A model generated the notes under the pieces. It saw only the letters and a list, made by a program, of their open reading frames with translations, made no database searches and was not told the DNA's origin. From NCBI GenBank assembly GCA_913055915.1, contig CAJXKL010000009.1:1-64000 (forward strand): 64,000 nucleotides of DNA, given 5' to 3'. The stretch comes from an uncultured Candidatus Nemicrothrix sp. GTDB lineage: Bacteria > Actinomycetota > Acidimicrobiia > Acidimicrobiales > MedAcidi-G1. Shown here one piece after another: positions 16,370-24,257 of this stretch (position 1 is the stretch's first letter; every line of letters begins with the position of its first letter). Position numbers and translations under genes: made by a program.

Positions 16370-17257
16370 TCAACCGGACGGGACCGGTGTCGGGCGTGAG
16401 AGGGCGGTGGCAGCAAGAAGACAGGTCCACACCATTCCAGCAACCAGCAGGTGAGTGGCGACAACGCCGCTCCAGCTCACCTCGGTGAACACGTGAACGG
16501 CTCCGAGCGCCACGTTCACCGCATACAGGCCGGTTGCTGCGTGCAGCAGGCGCCGCTCAATGGGTGGGCGGCCGTTTCGACCGGCGGCCCTGGTCAGGTA
16601 GACGAGGTAGACGAGCCCCAGGCCTGCGACGAGGCGGTGCGTGAAGTGGACCGCCGTGTAGCTGTTTGAGAGGTCCGGGACCAGCTCGTTGCCTACAAGT
16701 GGCCAGCCGGAGAAGAACATGTTGTGTACGTATGCGCCCAGGAGGAGGAGCACATACGAGCCGCCTGCGGCGACGGCTAGGTGTGTGCTCCACGAAGCGT
16801 TGCCCTCAGCGGGCTCCCCTTCTGGCGAGGTTGCAACTGCCACAAGCGTGAGCAGGCCCACAACGACCATGGAGATGGCCAGGTGCAGTACAACGAGGTC
16901 GGCGTCGAGGTCGGCCTTGACGACCATGCGGCCGATCCAGGCCTGAACGCCAACCACCACCACTGCGGCGACAGCGGTACGCACCAGCGCTGCACGCTGG
17001 CGGTGGTTGCGCCACACGCTCACCGCCGTGCCAAGCACGAGGAGCCCGACGATCGCTGCAACCCACCGGTGGGTCCATTCGATGACCATGTGGTATTCGG
17101 CTCGGGGCAACAGGCCGCCGAGCAGGCCGTCCTCGCAGAGTGGCCAGCGGTCGGCGCAGCCGTAACCGCTGCCGCTGCCGCGTGTGAATCCTCCGAGGCC
17201 CACGAGGAACAGGGTCGTCCCTAGGGCGACACGGCTGAAACGCGCTGTCGATGACAT
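16370..17257 (-). CDS. ctaA: Heme A synthase (CtaA/COX15)
   Basis: This 295-residue membrane protein has eight hydrophobic helices in two four-helix halves. Four conserved histidines sit in EWTHRWVAAIVG, VVLHLAISM, VHFTHRLVAGLG and VATHLLVAGM, and these are the heme ligands of CtaA. A loop CADRWPLCEDGLL carries the paired Cys found in actinobacterial and Bacillus forms. It oxidises heme O to heme A for aa3 oxidase. I chose the ATG at 17257 over the longer frame because TAGCCT stands 7 nt upstream and the first helix then follows directly. Confidence 0.9.
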   Translation of the reverse strand: MSSTARFSRVALGTTLFLVGLGGFTRGSGSGYGCADRWPLCEDGLLGGLLPRAEYHMVIEWTHRWVAAIVGLLVLGTAVSVWRNHRQRAALVRTAVAAVVVVGVQAWIGRMVVKADLDADLVVLHLAISMVVVGLLTLVAVATSPEGEPAEGNASWSTHLAVAAGGSYVLLLLGAYVHNMFFSGWPLVGNELVPDLSNSYTAVHFTHRLVAGLGLVYLVYLTRAAGRNGRPPIERRLLHAATGLYAVNVALGAVHVFTEVSWSGVVATHLLVAGMVWTCLLAATALSRPTPVPSG

Positions 17258-17264
17258 CACCGAG

Positions 17265-17270
17265 AGGCTA
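17265..17270 (-). promoter_or_regulatory. Leaderless -10 (TAGCCT) for ctaA
   Basis: TAGCCT on the minus strand with a 7-nt spacer to the ctaA ATG. Confidence 0.55.
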
Positions 17271-17327
17271 CGGGCACCACCCGTGCGATAGGTGCCGTCC
17301 GACGGAAGGCTGAAGGCCACATCTCCC

Positions 17328-17333
17328 TATGGT
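17328..17333 (+). promoter_or_regulatory. Leaderless -10 (TATGGT) for the DinB-like gene
   Basis: TATGGT with a 6-nt spacer to the ATG at 17340. It lies back to back with the ctaA promoter. Confidence 0.5.
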
Positions 17334-17339
17334 TCCCCA

Positions 17340-17906
17340 ATGGACCTTCGAACCTGGATCACCAACGATCTGACGTCACTCCGTACCCGCCTGGCCAACG
17401 GCGTATTCTCGCTGCTTCCGGCTGACCGGATGTCAGAGCGGGTGGATAGCGGTGGCGTAGCCGCCGTGTACGTGGCGTGGCACACCGCCAGGCACCAGGA
17501 CCTGGCAGTCAACGGTGTCCTGCGCGGCGCCGACGAGGTGCTTGACGCCTGGGCGGATCGGGTCGGCGTGGATAGCGACACCTGGCGGGGACTTGCCGAG
17601 GGCGAGGACCTGGACCTGGTACAGCAACTGGATCCGACTGCCGTTGGCGACTACCTGCTGGCCGTCATCGACTCCACCCTGGAGTGGGTCTCAACCGACG
17701 ACCTGGCGGTCCTGGACACAGTCCCCGACAGCACTGCCGCCCTGGAGCGGATCAGCACACCCGATGACCGCTTCGACTGGCTGTATTCGATGTGGGACGG
17801 CAAGCCCGGCCACTTCTTCCTCTCGTGGGAGGCCTTGGGGCACGGCTTCAACCACCTTGGCGAGTTGATTACGCTGCGCAACCGCCTGGGCTTCAGCCGG
17901 TTCTGA
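17340..17906 (+). CDS. DinB-superfamily-like helical protein, unknown function
   Basis: This 188-residue protein is predicted all-helical. VYVAWHTARHQDLAVNGVL (about residues 42-60) and SWEALGHGFNHLGELITLRNRLG (near the C terminus) carry His residues spaced as in the DinB/YfiT metal-binding four-helix bundle. A thiol-dependent transferase or isomerase role would fit the fold, but nothing points to a substrate. I start at the ATG at 17340, preceded by a leaderless -10, not the upstream in-frame GTG. It is convergent with the aminotransferase operon, with a GC hairpin between the two ends. Confidence 0.65.
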   Translation: MDLRTWITNDLTSLRTRLANGVFSLLPADRMSERVDSGGVAAVYVAWHTARHQDLAVNGVLRGADEVLDAWADRVGVDSDTWRGLAEGEDLDLVQQLDPTAVGDYLLAVIDSTLEWVSTDDLAVLDTVPDSTAALERISTPDDRFDWLYSMWDGKPGHFFLSWEALGHGFNHLGELITLRNRLGFSRF

Positions 17907-17911
17907 CCAAG

Positions 17912-17928
17912 GCCCCCGGAAACGGGGC
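17912..17928. terminator. Hairpin between convergent genes
   Basis: GCCCC-CGGAAAC-GGGGC forms a 5-bp all-GC stem with a 7-nt loop between the converging ends of the DinB-like gene and the aminotransferase. It has no clear U tract, so termination is plausible but weakly supported. Confidence 0.4.
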
Positions 17929-17936
17929 ATTCCCTG

Positions 17937-19247
17937 TTACGCGCCAACCAGCGCCCTGTCGACAGCGGAAACCAACTGAGCGATCTCGTCCTCGCCCATC
18001 GGCGTGGAGAGGATGCCGGTTCCACTCGATGCGAGGAGGATGCCGTTGCCCAGTAGCAGGTCGACGAACTTGCTGAGGCGTGCCGCCACCTCGGGAGCAG
18101 GGTAGGCGTCGCGGTAGTTGGTCGGAGCTGGGCTGGTCATGTGGATCTGGAACAGTGATCCGGCACCGCTGACACTTGCCTCAACGCCACGTTGACCTAT
18201 TGCCTCAGTCATCGCGTCCATTGCCAGGCGGTTGAGGTTGTTCAGCCTCGCCACGGCCTCCTGGTCGAAGAGTTCCATCGCCGTGCGTCCTGCCGTCATG
18301 GTGATCGGATTGGCTGAGAAGGTGCCCGAATGTGGAACGCGGTAGTCGTCGGAGCGGGGGTTCATAACCTGCATGACCTCACGGCGCCCGGCTATCGCAC
18401 CCACCGGGAAGCCTCCACCGATCATCTTGGCCATTGCCGTGAGGTCGGGCTGGAGCCTGTAGCCCTGCTGGGCGCCCCCGTAGCAGCCCCTGAAGGTGAT
18501 CACCTCGTCGGCCACCAGCAACGCTCCGTTGGCCGTCGTCCATGACCTGAGTGCATCGACGAAGTCCTGCGTCGCCGGACAGAGGCCCACCCTGTGTGGC
18601 ATCAGGTCGACGAGCACGCATGCGATGTCGTCGCTGTGACGGTCCAGGATCTGCACCGCCCTCTCCACATCGTTGAAGGGAAGGATGACCACGTCGTCGA
18701 GCACACCACGGGGGGTCCCGTGGGCGACCGGCACGCTCTCGGGTGCGTCGACGCCACCCCAGTTGGCAGGGGCTGCGGTCTGGCTGACCTCGGCGAAGTC
18801 GTAGGAGCCGTGGTAGGCGCCCTCCACCTTGGCGATCTTGGGCCGCCCCGTGAACGCCCTCGAGACCTTGAGGGTGGCCATGACCGCTTCGGTTCCGGAG
18901 TTGACGAACCTGAGTTGGTCAAAGCCAGCATTCCGGGAACAGAGGTGCTCGGCATAGCGGATCTCGGCCTCAGTGGCGAGCGTGTAGGCGGTGCCTCGGG
19001 CCATCTGATCTGCCACCGCTGTGACGATGGCCGGATGGGCGTGGCCGTGGATGAGAGAGGCCATGTTGTTGGCAAAGTCGATCCGCTCCACTCCATCTAC
19101 GTCAGTGATGTGACAGCCCGTGGCGTGTGCGGCATAGACCGGGTGCGGACTGCGCAGCACCGTATTGCGGCTTACACCGCCAGGCAGAACCTTGAGTGCC
19201 CTCTCATAGAGAGCCTCGGACATGCTGGGCCCTGTGTCGTCCATCAT
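17937..19247 (-). CDS. Class III aminotransferase, beta-amino acid/GSAM-like
   Basis: This 436-residue PLP enzyme has RFVNSGTEAVMATLKVSRAFTG (cofactor phosphate and ring), LLVADEVITFR (Asp pairing with the pyridine N) and AMAKMIGGGFPVGAIAG with Schiff-base Lys274. It resembles glutamate-1-semialdehyde aminomutase, a group that also includes beta-phenylalanine and other beta-amino acid transaminases. Its ATG overlaps the scoB stop by 4 bp in an operon with KamA and a 3-oxoacid CoA-transferase, so a beta-amino acid to 3-oxo acid transamination is more likely than heme synthesis. The substrate is inferred, not shown. Confidence 0.85.
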   Translation of the reverse strand: MMDDTGPSMSEALYERALKVLPGGVSRNTVLRSPHPVYAAHATGCHITDVDGVERIDFANNMASLIHGHAHPAIVTAVADQMARGTAYTLATEAEIRYAEHLCSRNAGFDQLRFVNSGTEAVMATLKVSRAFTGRPKIAKVEGAYHGSYDFAEVSQTAAPANWGGVDAPESVPVAHGTPRGVLDDVVILPFNDVERAVQILDRHSDDIACVLVDLMPHRVGLCPATQDFVDALRSWTTANGALLVADEVITFRGCYGGAQQGYRLQPDLTAMAKMIGGGFPVGAIAGRREVMQVMNPRSDDYRVPHSGTFSANPITMTAGRTAMELFDQEAVARLNNLNRLAMDAMTEAIGQRGVEASVSGAGSLFQIHMTSPAPTNYRDAYPAPEVAARLSKFVDLLLGNGILLASSGTGILSTPMGEDEIAQLVSAVDRALVGA

Positions 19248-19918
19248 CGCTCCACCCTTGCCGATCTGGCGTCTTGAATCGGGCTGGCCGTAAGGGCCGC
19301 CACCTCGTCGAAGGTAACCCCCTCGGTCAGATCTACGACCTCGAACCCGTCGGGCCCGACCTCAACCACTGCAAGGTCTGTGTAGATCCGGTTCACCACC
19401 CCGACCCCGGTGAGGGGATAGCTGCAGGTCTCCACAAGCTTGGGAATTCCATCGCGTGTGCAGTGGCTGGTCATCACGTACACGGCCTTCACGCCCGACA
19501 CCAGGTCCATGGCTCCGCCGACGGCTGGTATCGAGTCGCCGCCGGTTGACCAGTTGGCGAGGTCACCGTTGGCAGCGACCTCGAGTGCTCCCAGGACGCA
19601 CAGATCCAGGTGGCCACCTCGGATCATGGCGAAGCTGTCGGCGTGGTGAAAGTACGACGCGCCGGGCAGCGCTGTGACCTGGCGCTTGCCGGCGTTGATG
19701 AGCTCAGGGTCGCCGTCACCATCGGCGGGAGAAGGCCCCATTCCCAGCAGGCCGTTCTCGGTGTGGAGGATGACCTCAATCCCCTCGGGGATGAACTGGG
19801 CGATCATCTCCGGTATTCCGATACCGAGGTTCACATAGGAGCCGTCGGCGATGTCTAGAGCAGCGCGTGCCGACATCTGCTCCCGGCTCATGCCGACCGG
19901 GCCCGGTGTCTGTGTCAC
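19244..19918 (-). CDS. scoB: 3-oxoacid CoA-transferase subunit B
   Basis: This 224-residue subunit carries the catalytic glutamate in ILHTENGLLGMGP (family ENG motif, about residue 44), which forms the covalent glutamyl-CoA intermediate. Later signatures are SFAMIRGGHLDLCVLGALEV and GGAMDLVSGVKAVYVMTSH. The frame stays open to 20137, inside scoA. The GTG at 19918 overlaps the scoA stop (GTGA) and gives the standard length. With scoA it moves CoA from succinyl-CoA or acetyl-CoA to a 3-oxo acid. Position between scoA and the aminotransferase suggests its acceptor is made by that enzyme. Confidence 0.92.
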   Translation of the reverse strand: MTQTPGPVGMSREQMSARAALDIADGSYVNLGIGIPEMIAQFIPEGIEVILHTENGLLGMGPSPADGDGDPELINAGKRQVTALPGASYFHHADSFAMIRGGHLDLCVLGALEVAANGDLANWSTGGDSIPAVGGAMDLVSGVKAVYVMTSHCTRDGIPKLVETCSYPLTGVGVVNRIYTDLAVVEVGPDGFEVVDLTEGVTFDEVAALTASPIQDARSARVER

Positions 19919-20625
19919 GGGTAGGTGACCCCCCGTGCGACCAGGTCGGATTCGTGGGCGGGTGATGCGACGTGGACCACCCGGTCGACGAAGATCCCGG
20001 GGGTGATCACGACCTCGGGGTCGATCCCACCGGTGGCGACCACCTCGGCCACCTGCACGACCGTGGTGGTCGCTGCCATGGCCATTAGGGGCGAGAAGTT
20101 TCGAGCGGTCCTGTTGTAGACGAGGTTGCCGTGCCAATCAGCCCGGCGGGCCTTGATAAGCGCCAGATCTGCCGTGAGAGCGTGCTCAAGCACGTGGTCG
20201 CGGCCGTCGAACTCACGCACCTCATGACCCTCGACGAGTTCTGTTCCCACCGCCGTGGGGGTGTAGAAGCCCGGTATCCCGGCCCCACCGGCACGGATGC
20301 GCTCAGCCAGGGTGCCCTGGGGAACCAACTCGAGTTCTATGCGTCCCGACCTGTACAGCTCTGGGAACACGGTGGAGTTGGCGCTGCGGGGGTACGAGCA
20401 GATCATCTTGGCGACGCGGCCGGCCCGGATCAGGGCGGCAAGCCCGACCTCGCCGCTGCCGGTGTTGTTGTTCACGACCGTGAGGCCGCTGGCGCCGTGG
20501 TCAATGAGGGCGTGGATCAACTCGATGGGGCTGCCGGCCTCACCAAAGCCGCCGATCATGACCGTGGCACCCTCGACCACACCACCCACCGCTGCTTCGG
20601 GATCAGCGACCCTCTTGTCGATCAC
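19915..20625 (-). CDS. scoA: 3-oxoacid CoA-transferase subunit A
   Basis: This 236-residue subunit has the family CoA-binding motif GATVMIGGFGEAGSPIELI (about residues 19-37). It also has LTVVNNNTGSGEVGLAALI and FYTPTAVGTELVEGHEVREF, as in ScoA, AtoD and PcaI. It pairs with scoB, which overlaps it by 4 bp, and begins 9 bp after the kamA stop. Nothing in the sequence separates acetoacetate, 3-oxoadipate or another 3-oxo acid as substrate. The kamA and aminotransferase neighbours favour a nitrogen-derived 3-oxo acid. Confidence 0.92.
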   Translation of the reverse strand: MIDKRVADPEAAVGGVVEGATVMIGGFGEAGSPIELIHALIDHGASGLTVVNNNTGSGEVGLAALIRAGRVAKMICSYPRSANSTVFPELYRSGRIELELVPQGTLAERIRAGGAGIPGFYTPTAVGTELVEGHEVREFDGRDHVLEHALTADLALIKARRADWHGNLVYNRTARNFSPLMAMAATTTVVQVAEVVATGGIDPEVVITPGIFVDRVVHVASPAHESDLVARGVTYP

Positions 20626-20634
20626 ACCAGTCGC

Positions 20635-22074
20635 CTACGCGGGTACTGCCACTGTCTCTTGGGGTCTGAGTGCCTTCACCCGGGCGTAGTCGAAGAGGCC
20701 GGCCTCGTCGAAGAGGACCCGGTCCTCGTAGTCGTCGAACCAGATCGCCTCGGGGTTGCGGCCGACTATGCATACCTTGCCCCTATCGGCTGCGGCTGCG
20801 GCATTGCGGAGGATCTTGAAGATCACGACCCCGTTCTCGGACCCGGCCAGGCCGGGGACTGGCTCGTTGGTGACGGCAGCGACCTCGGTCTTGCCCTTGT
20901 AGTGGGTGATGGACAGGCGGGCGTGGGTCTCGACACCGGAGAGGCCCTTCTGGGAGTCGTTGAGGGTCTGCCAAGCGGTCTCGATCGGCACGTTGAAGGC
21001 CTTGTGGGCGATGATGTCGCGCCCGCAGAAGAAGTAGTGGTTCTCGATCCCCACCCTCTTGAGGGTCCGTTGCATGATGCGCAGGGCCTCGGAATCGTCG
21101 TTCACACCCTTGATGATCGGCGACTGGTTCTCAACGCTGATCCAGCCACGTGACACGACGGCCCCAACGGCCCGCTTTGTGCTCGGGTTCCACTCATAGA
21201 AGCCGCTGGCATCCTTGACGTAGGAACCGCTGTCGTCTCTTGCCAGGAACTCGTCCGGGTGGTTGAAGTGGGTCATCAGCCGGAATCCCACATCCGGGTA
21301 GGTCCCGTGGAACAGGTCCAGCATCGACATGAAGGCGTCGTCGAAGCGGTCGGGATGGAATGCCAGTTCCTTGGTGCCGAGGCGGATGGACTCCACGCCG
21401 GCTTCTGCCAGTGCTGTCAGCCAGCCGGCCAGCTTGTTGTTGGGCAGAACCATCGGGTCGCCGCCCGAGAGGAGGATTTCGCGCAACTTCTCGCGCCCGC
21501 TGTCTGGATGCACGCCCCCGTTTGCAGCGACGGCTTCGTTGTGTGAACGCACGTAGTCGGTGACCTCACCGATGTGGGCCAGACCCTTCTTGTCGACCGT
21601 GCCGTCCTGGCGCTTGACCTCCTTTCGGCCTATCAGTTCCTCGCGATAGCAGAACCGGCAGTGCGCCGAGCACGTGGAGATGACGTACATGAGGCCCATC
21701 TCGTACTTGTGGAGCAGGCCCTCGACCGGGCTGTAGTCCATCTGGAATCCCGGGTCCTCGGCTCCCTCCAGGTTGAGGGTCTCATCGGTTGAGGCCTTCA
21801 CCAGTTTCTGGAGTGCCGGGCTGTTACGGGCCATCTCGAAGTAGTGGCGGGTCATCTTGACCGGCATGCGGACCTCGACGTCGCGCTCTGTGTCCCGCAC
21901 CTGGACCAATGCCTCAAGTTCGCTGGACGAGTAGAAGCCGCGGGTGTCCTCGGGGGCGGTCCCGTTGATGAACGGATCAAGGCCGTTCAGGATCTGCCGG
22001 TCGTACTTCGGGTTCTCCACGTGGTCGAGAACGAGGCGCTCACGGTCCGAGGGCTGGTACTTGTCTCTGGCCAT
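20635..22074 (-). CDS. kamA: KamA-family radical SAM aminomutase
   Basis: This 479-residue enzyme has the radical SAM cluster motif in VISTCSAHCRFCYREEL (Cys135, Cys139, Cys142), then LLSGGDPMVL (SAM-binding GGD) and the KamA barrel. By-eye alignment with clostridial lysine 2,3-aminomutase places one lysine-recognition Asp at Asp353 (GRDI). The second falls on Thr390, with the same 37-residue spacing. The usual PGGGGK PLP loop is replaced by HYKGK (Lys395 is the likely PLP lysine). It should shift an alpha-amino group to the beta carbon, but the substrate may not be lysine. It is first in an operon with scoA, scoB and an aminotransferase. Confidence 0.85.
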   Translation of the reverse strand: MARDKYQPSDRERLVLDHVENPKYDRQILNGLDPFINGTAPEDTRGFYSSSELEALVQVRDTERDVEVRMPVKMTRHYFEMARNSPALQKLVKASTDETLNLEGAEDPGFQMDYSPVEGLLHKYEMGLMYVISTCSAHCRFCYREELIGRKEVKRQDGTVDKKGLAHIGEVTDYVRSHNEAVAANGGVHPDSGREKLREILLSGGDPMVLPNNKLAGWLTALAEAGVESIRLGTKELAFHPDRFDDAFMSMLDLFHGTYPDVGFRLMTHFNHPDEFLARDDSGSYVKDASGFYEWNPSTKRAVGAVVSRGWISVENQSPIIKGVNDDSEALRIMQRTLKRVGIENHYFFCGRDIIAHKAFNVPIETAWQTLNDSQKGLSGVETHARLSITHYKGKTEVAAVTNEPVPGLAGSENGVVIFKILRNAAAAADRGKVCIVGRNPEAIWFDDYEDRVLFDEAGLFDYARVKALRPQETVAVPA

Positions 22075-22163
22075 GGGTACTGCCCTCCATCACTCCGAGA
22101 GCCAGGAGCGGGGACCTCCCCGACCGGCCCGACGAGCCTACTTGCGGCGTTTCTTCCCACACG
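22021..22163. repeat. kamA 5' end and leader, parent copy of a 143-bp direct repeat
   Basis: The first 54 bases of kamA plus 89 bases of its leader align without gaps to 24082-24224 at roughly 80 percent identity, counted by eye. The coding and leader parts are equally diverged. This favours an old segmental duplication over a conserved RNA. Confidence 0.8.
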
Positions 22164-22254
22164 ACCTCGCCCACCGGTCAGGCGGGCTTCGACAGGGTGT
22201 CCATGGTCGGACCAGCGTCGTGGAGCGTAAGGGCGGGGCTCTCACAGGCCCGGT

Positions 22255-23016
22255 TCAGGCCATCGTGAGCCCACCGCTGACCGAAAGGGTCTGGCCCGTG
22301 ATGAAGCCGGCGTCGGCAGATGCAAGAAAGGCCACTGCCGGGGCGATGTCGTCGGGAGTGGCCAACCGCCCCATGGGGATGGCCTTGGTCAGCGCACTCA
22401 CGAATCTGTCCCCGTCGTCGAGTTCGCCGGCCATGCCGTGGATGAGGGGAGTGTCGGTCGGGCCGGGGCAGACGACGTTGACCGTGACCTCGCTCTTCGC
22501 CACCTCTCGGGCAAGGCTCTTTGAGAATGCCACGACGGCTCCCTTGGCGCCTGCGTAGACGGTCTCGAGTGACGACCCGACCCGGGCGGCGTCGGATGCC
22601 ACGTTCACGATCCGACCCCACCTGCGCTCAAGCATGCTGGGTACAACGCAACTGGACGTGTTCAGGACGCCCCGGTAGTTGACGTCGATGACCCTGTCCC
22701 AGAAATCTGGTGTCGTATCCACGAAGGGGATGAACCGGTCCCACCCTGCCACGTTGACGAGAACGTCGACCGGGCCCCGCTCTGAGGCGACAAGGTCGAC
22801 GCCACCACGGACCGCATCAAGGTCGGCAACGTCCATGGCGAAACCCATGTGCCCTGATCCCGACAGGGAGCCGGCCACCTCCATGGCCGATTCCGCATTC
22901 AGGTCGGCAACAGCCACCTTCAGGCCCATACTGGCGAGCCGAAGGCAGACGGCGGCACCTATTGCGCCGGCTCCACCGGTTACCAGGGCGACCCCGCCGT
23001 CGGGGGTCATCGCCAC
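22255..23016 (-). CDS. badH: SDR dehydrogenase, BadH-like
   Basis: This 253-residue classical short-chain dehydrogenase has the cofactor loop VTGGAGAIGAAVCLRL, Asp-terminated strand VAVADLNAES (NAD preference), VNVAGWDRF, catalytic YAGAKGAVVAF and VNVVCPGPTDTPLI. BadH oxidises 2-hydroxycyclohexanecarboxyl-CoA. That reading rests on its overlap with the BadI-like gene (23007-23016) as well as on family resemblance. Alone it could be any 3-hydroxyacyl-CoA dehydrogenase. A second in-frame ATG two codons on (23010) is also possible. The rest of a cyclohexanecarboxylate pathway is not in the window. Confidence 0.7.
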   Translation of the reverse strand: MAMTPDGGVALVTGGAGAIGAAVCLRLASMGLKVAVADLNAESAMEVAGSLSGSGHMGFAMDVADLDAVRGGVDLVASERGPVDVLVNVAGWDRFIPFVDTTPDFWDRVIDVNYRGVLNTSSCVVPSMLERRWGRIVNVASDAARVGSSLETVYAGAKGAVVAFSKSLAREVAKSEVTVNVVCPGPTDTPLIHGMAGELDDGDRFVSALTKAIPMGRLATPDDIAPAVAFLASADAGFITGQTLSVSGGLTMA

Positions 23017-23813
23017 GGCGAGAAGTCGGGGTCACGCTTCTCGTTGAAGGCAGCCACACCCTCAGCCGCCTCCGGGGATGTGACGAACTGGTCGAGGTGG
23101 GCCCATGCCATGGAGCTCAACCCGATGATTGAGGCGCTGTCGGCGTTGAAACTCTGTTTGAGCACGCGGAGTGAGGTCGGGCTGAGGGCCAACGCTTCAT
23201 CGGCCCAGGATCGGACAGCGGACCTGAGTTCACCGGGTTCGACCACCTCGTTGACGAGCCCCCAGTCCATGGCCTTTTCCGCGTCGTACTGCCGGCAGAA
23301 CATCCATACCTCCCTTGCCCGCTTCTCGCCGATGAGGCGTGCCAGGTAGGCGGTTCCGAAGCCGGCGTCGAACGAACCGACCCGCGGTCCACTCTGGCCG
23401 AACACGGCATTGCTCGATGCAATGGTGATGTCACAGAGCACGTGGAGGACGTGGCCACCGCCGATGGCGTACCCGTTTACGGCAGCGATTACCGGCTTGG
23501 GAATGTCGCGGATGAGACGGTGGAGTTGCTCGACCTCGAACAGGCCGGTCTCCGACGGTCCGTAGTCACCTGTTTCGGCCCGCTGCTTCTGGTCGCCACC
23601 TGCGCAGAATGCCCTGTCCCCAGCCCCGGTGAGTGACACGACACCCACCTCGGAATCCACCCACGCTGCCTTGAAGGCGGCGATGAGCTCATCAATGGTG
23701 CGGGCTCGAAAGGAGTTGAACCTGTCCGGCCGGTCAATGACGATCCATGCGAGGCCGTCATCAACCTCGTATCTGACGTCTGTGAACTCGCTGACCTCCA
23801 AGGGACCCTCCAT
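23007..23813 (-). CDS. badI: 2-ketocyclohexanecarboxyl-CoA hydrolase-like (BadI) crotonase
   Basis: This 268-residue crotonase-fold enzyme has DGLAWIVIDRPDRFNSFR, GAGDRAFCAGGDQKQRA, KPVIAAVNGYAIGGGHVLHV and FGQSGPRVGSFDAGFGTAYL. I recall closely matching segments from Rhodopseudomonas BadI, which opens the ring of 2-ketocyclohexanecarboxyl-CoA to pimelyl-CoA. MenB (naphthoate synthase) is the main alternative, since the two are homologous and both have the GGDQ stretch. No other men genes are nearby, and a BadH-like SDR is coupled directly downstream, so BadI is preferred. Confidence 0.75.
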   Translation of the reverse strand: MEGPLEVSEFTDVRYEVDDGLAWIVIDRPDRFNSFRARTIDELIAAFKAAWVDSEVGVVSLTGAGDRAFCAGGDQKQRAETGDYGPSETGLFEVEQLHRLIRDIPKPVIAAVNGYAIGGGHVLHVLCDITIASSNAVFGQSGPRVGSFDAGFGTAYLARLIGEKRAREVWMFCRQYDAEKAMDWGLVNEVVEPGELRSAVRSWADEALALSPTSLRVLKQSFNADSASIIGLSSMAWAHLDQFVTSPEAAEGVAAFNEKRDPDFSPWR

Positions 23814-24081
23814 ACGTCGCCACCCACGGGTGCCAACAAGACACCGGGTGTTCTACTTACCGCAGCACCCACCGTGCCACAGGCTGCTACTGGCCGCCTC
23901 ATCAGAACAAGGCCGGCTTCCATGGAGACGGCCTGTCACCCTCCCCCAGAGTTCCAACCCGACATACACTCTTCCAGTTATGGCCGTTGGGCGTGGGCAG
24001 AGGTATTTCCGACAAAGTGGCGGATGGCTGGCTCGTGCCAGCACCACCTACTGCCATTGCCGGGCAGTTGTATGTAAGGGC

Positions 24082-24224
24082 ATAGTCGAGAAGGGGGCGC
24101 TGACGATCCGAGGGCTGATACTCGTCTCAGGCCGTTAGTTCTGCACTCCACCACCCTGTGATCCACGAGCGGGGACATCTCCGACCGACCCGACGAGCCT
24201 ACTTGCGACAGATCCTCCCACACG
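24082..24224 (-). pseudogene. Relic of a second kamA 5' end
   Basis: This stretch repeats kamA codons 1-18 and the leader without gaps, but the start is ACG, not ATG, and the third codon is TGA, so it cannot be translated. Beyond codon 18 the similarity fades. It fills part of the 444-bp gap 23814-24257, the rest of which holds no gene I can support. It lies directly before the MFS gene but in the opposite orientation. Confidence 0.65.
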
Positions 24225-24245
24225 TGGCCAGTCCGACCGATTGGT

Positions 24246-24251
24246 TAGCCT
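24246..24251 (+). promoter_or_regulatory. Leaderless -10 (TAGCCT) for the MFS gene
   Basis: TAGCCT with a 6-nt spacer to the GTG at 24258. Confidence 0.5.
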
Positions 24252-24257
24252 GCCGCG

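Noticed and set aside
20131-21153. A 340-codon plus-strand frame across scoA and kamA
   Set aside because: It runs antisense to two well-recognised genes and shows no motif; GC-rich shadow.
22075-22163. A riboswitch or structured leader before kamA
   Set aside because: The only second copy diverges equally in coding and non-coding parts, so no special conservation of the leader is visible.
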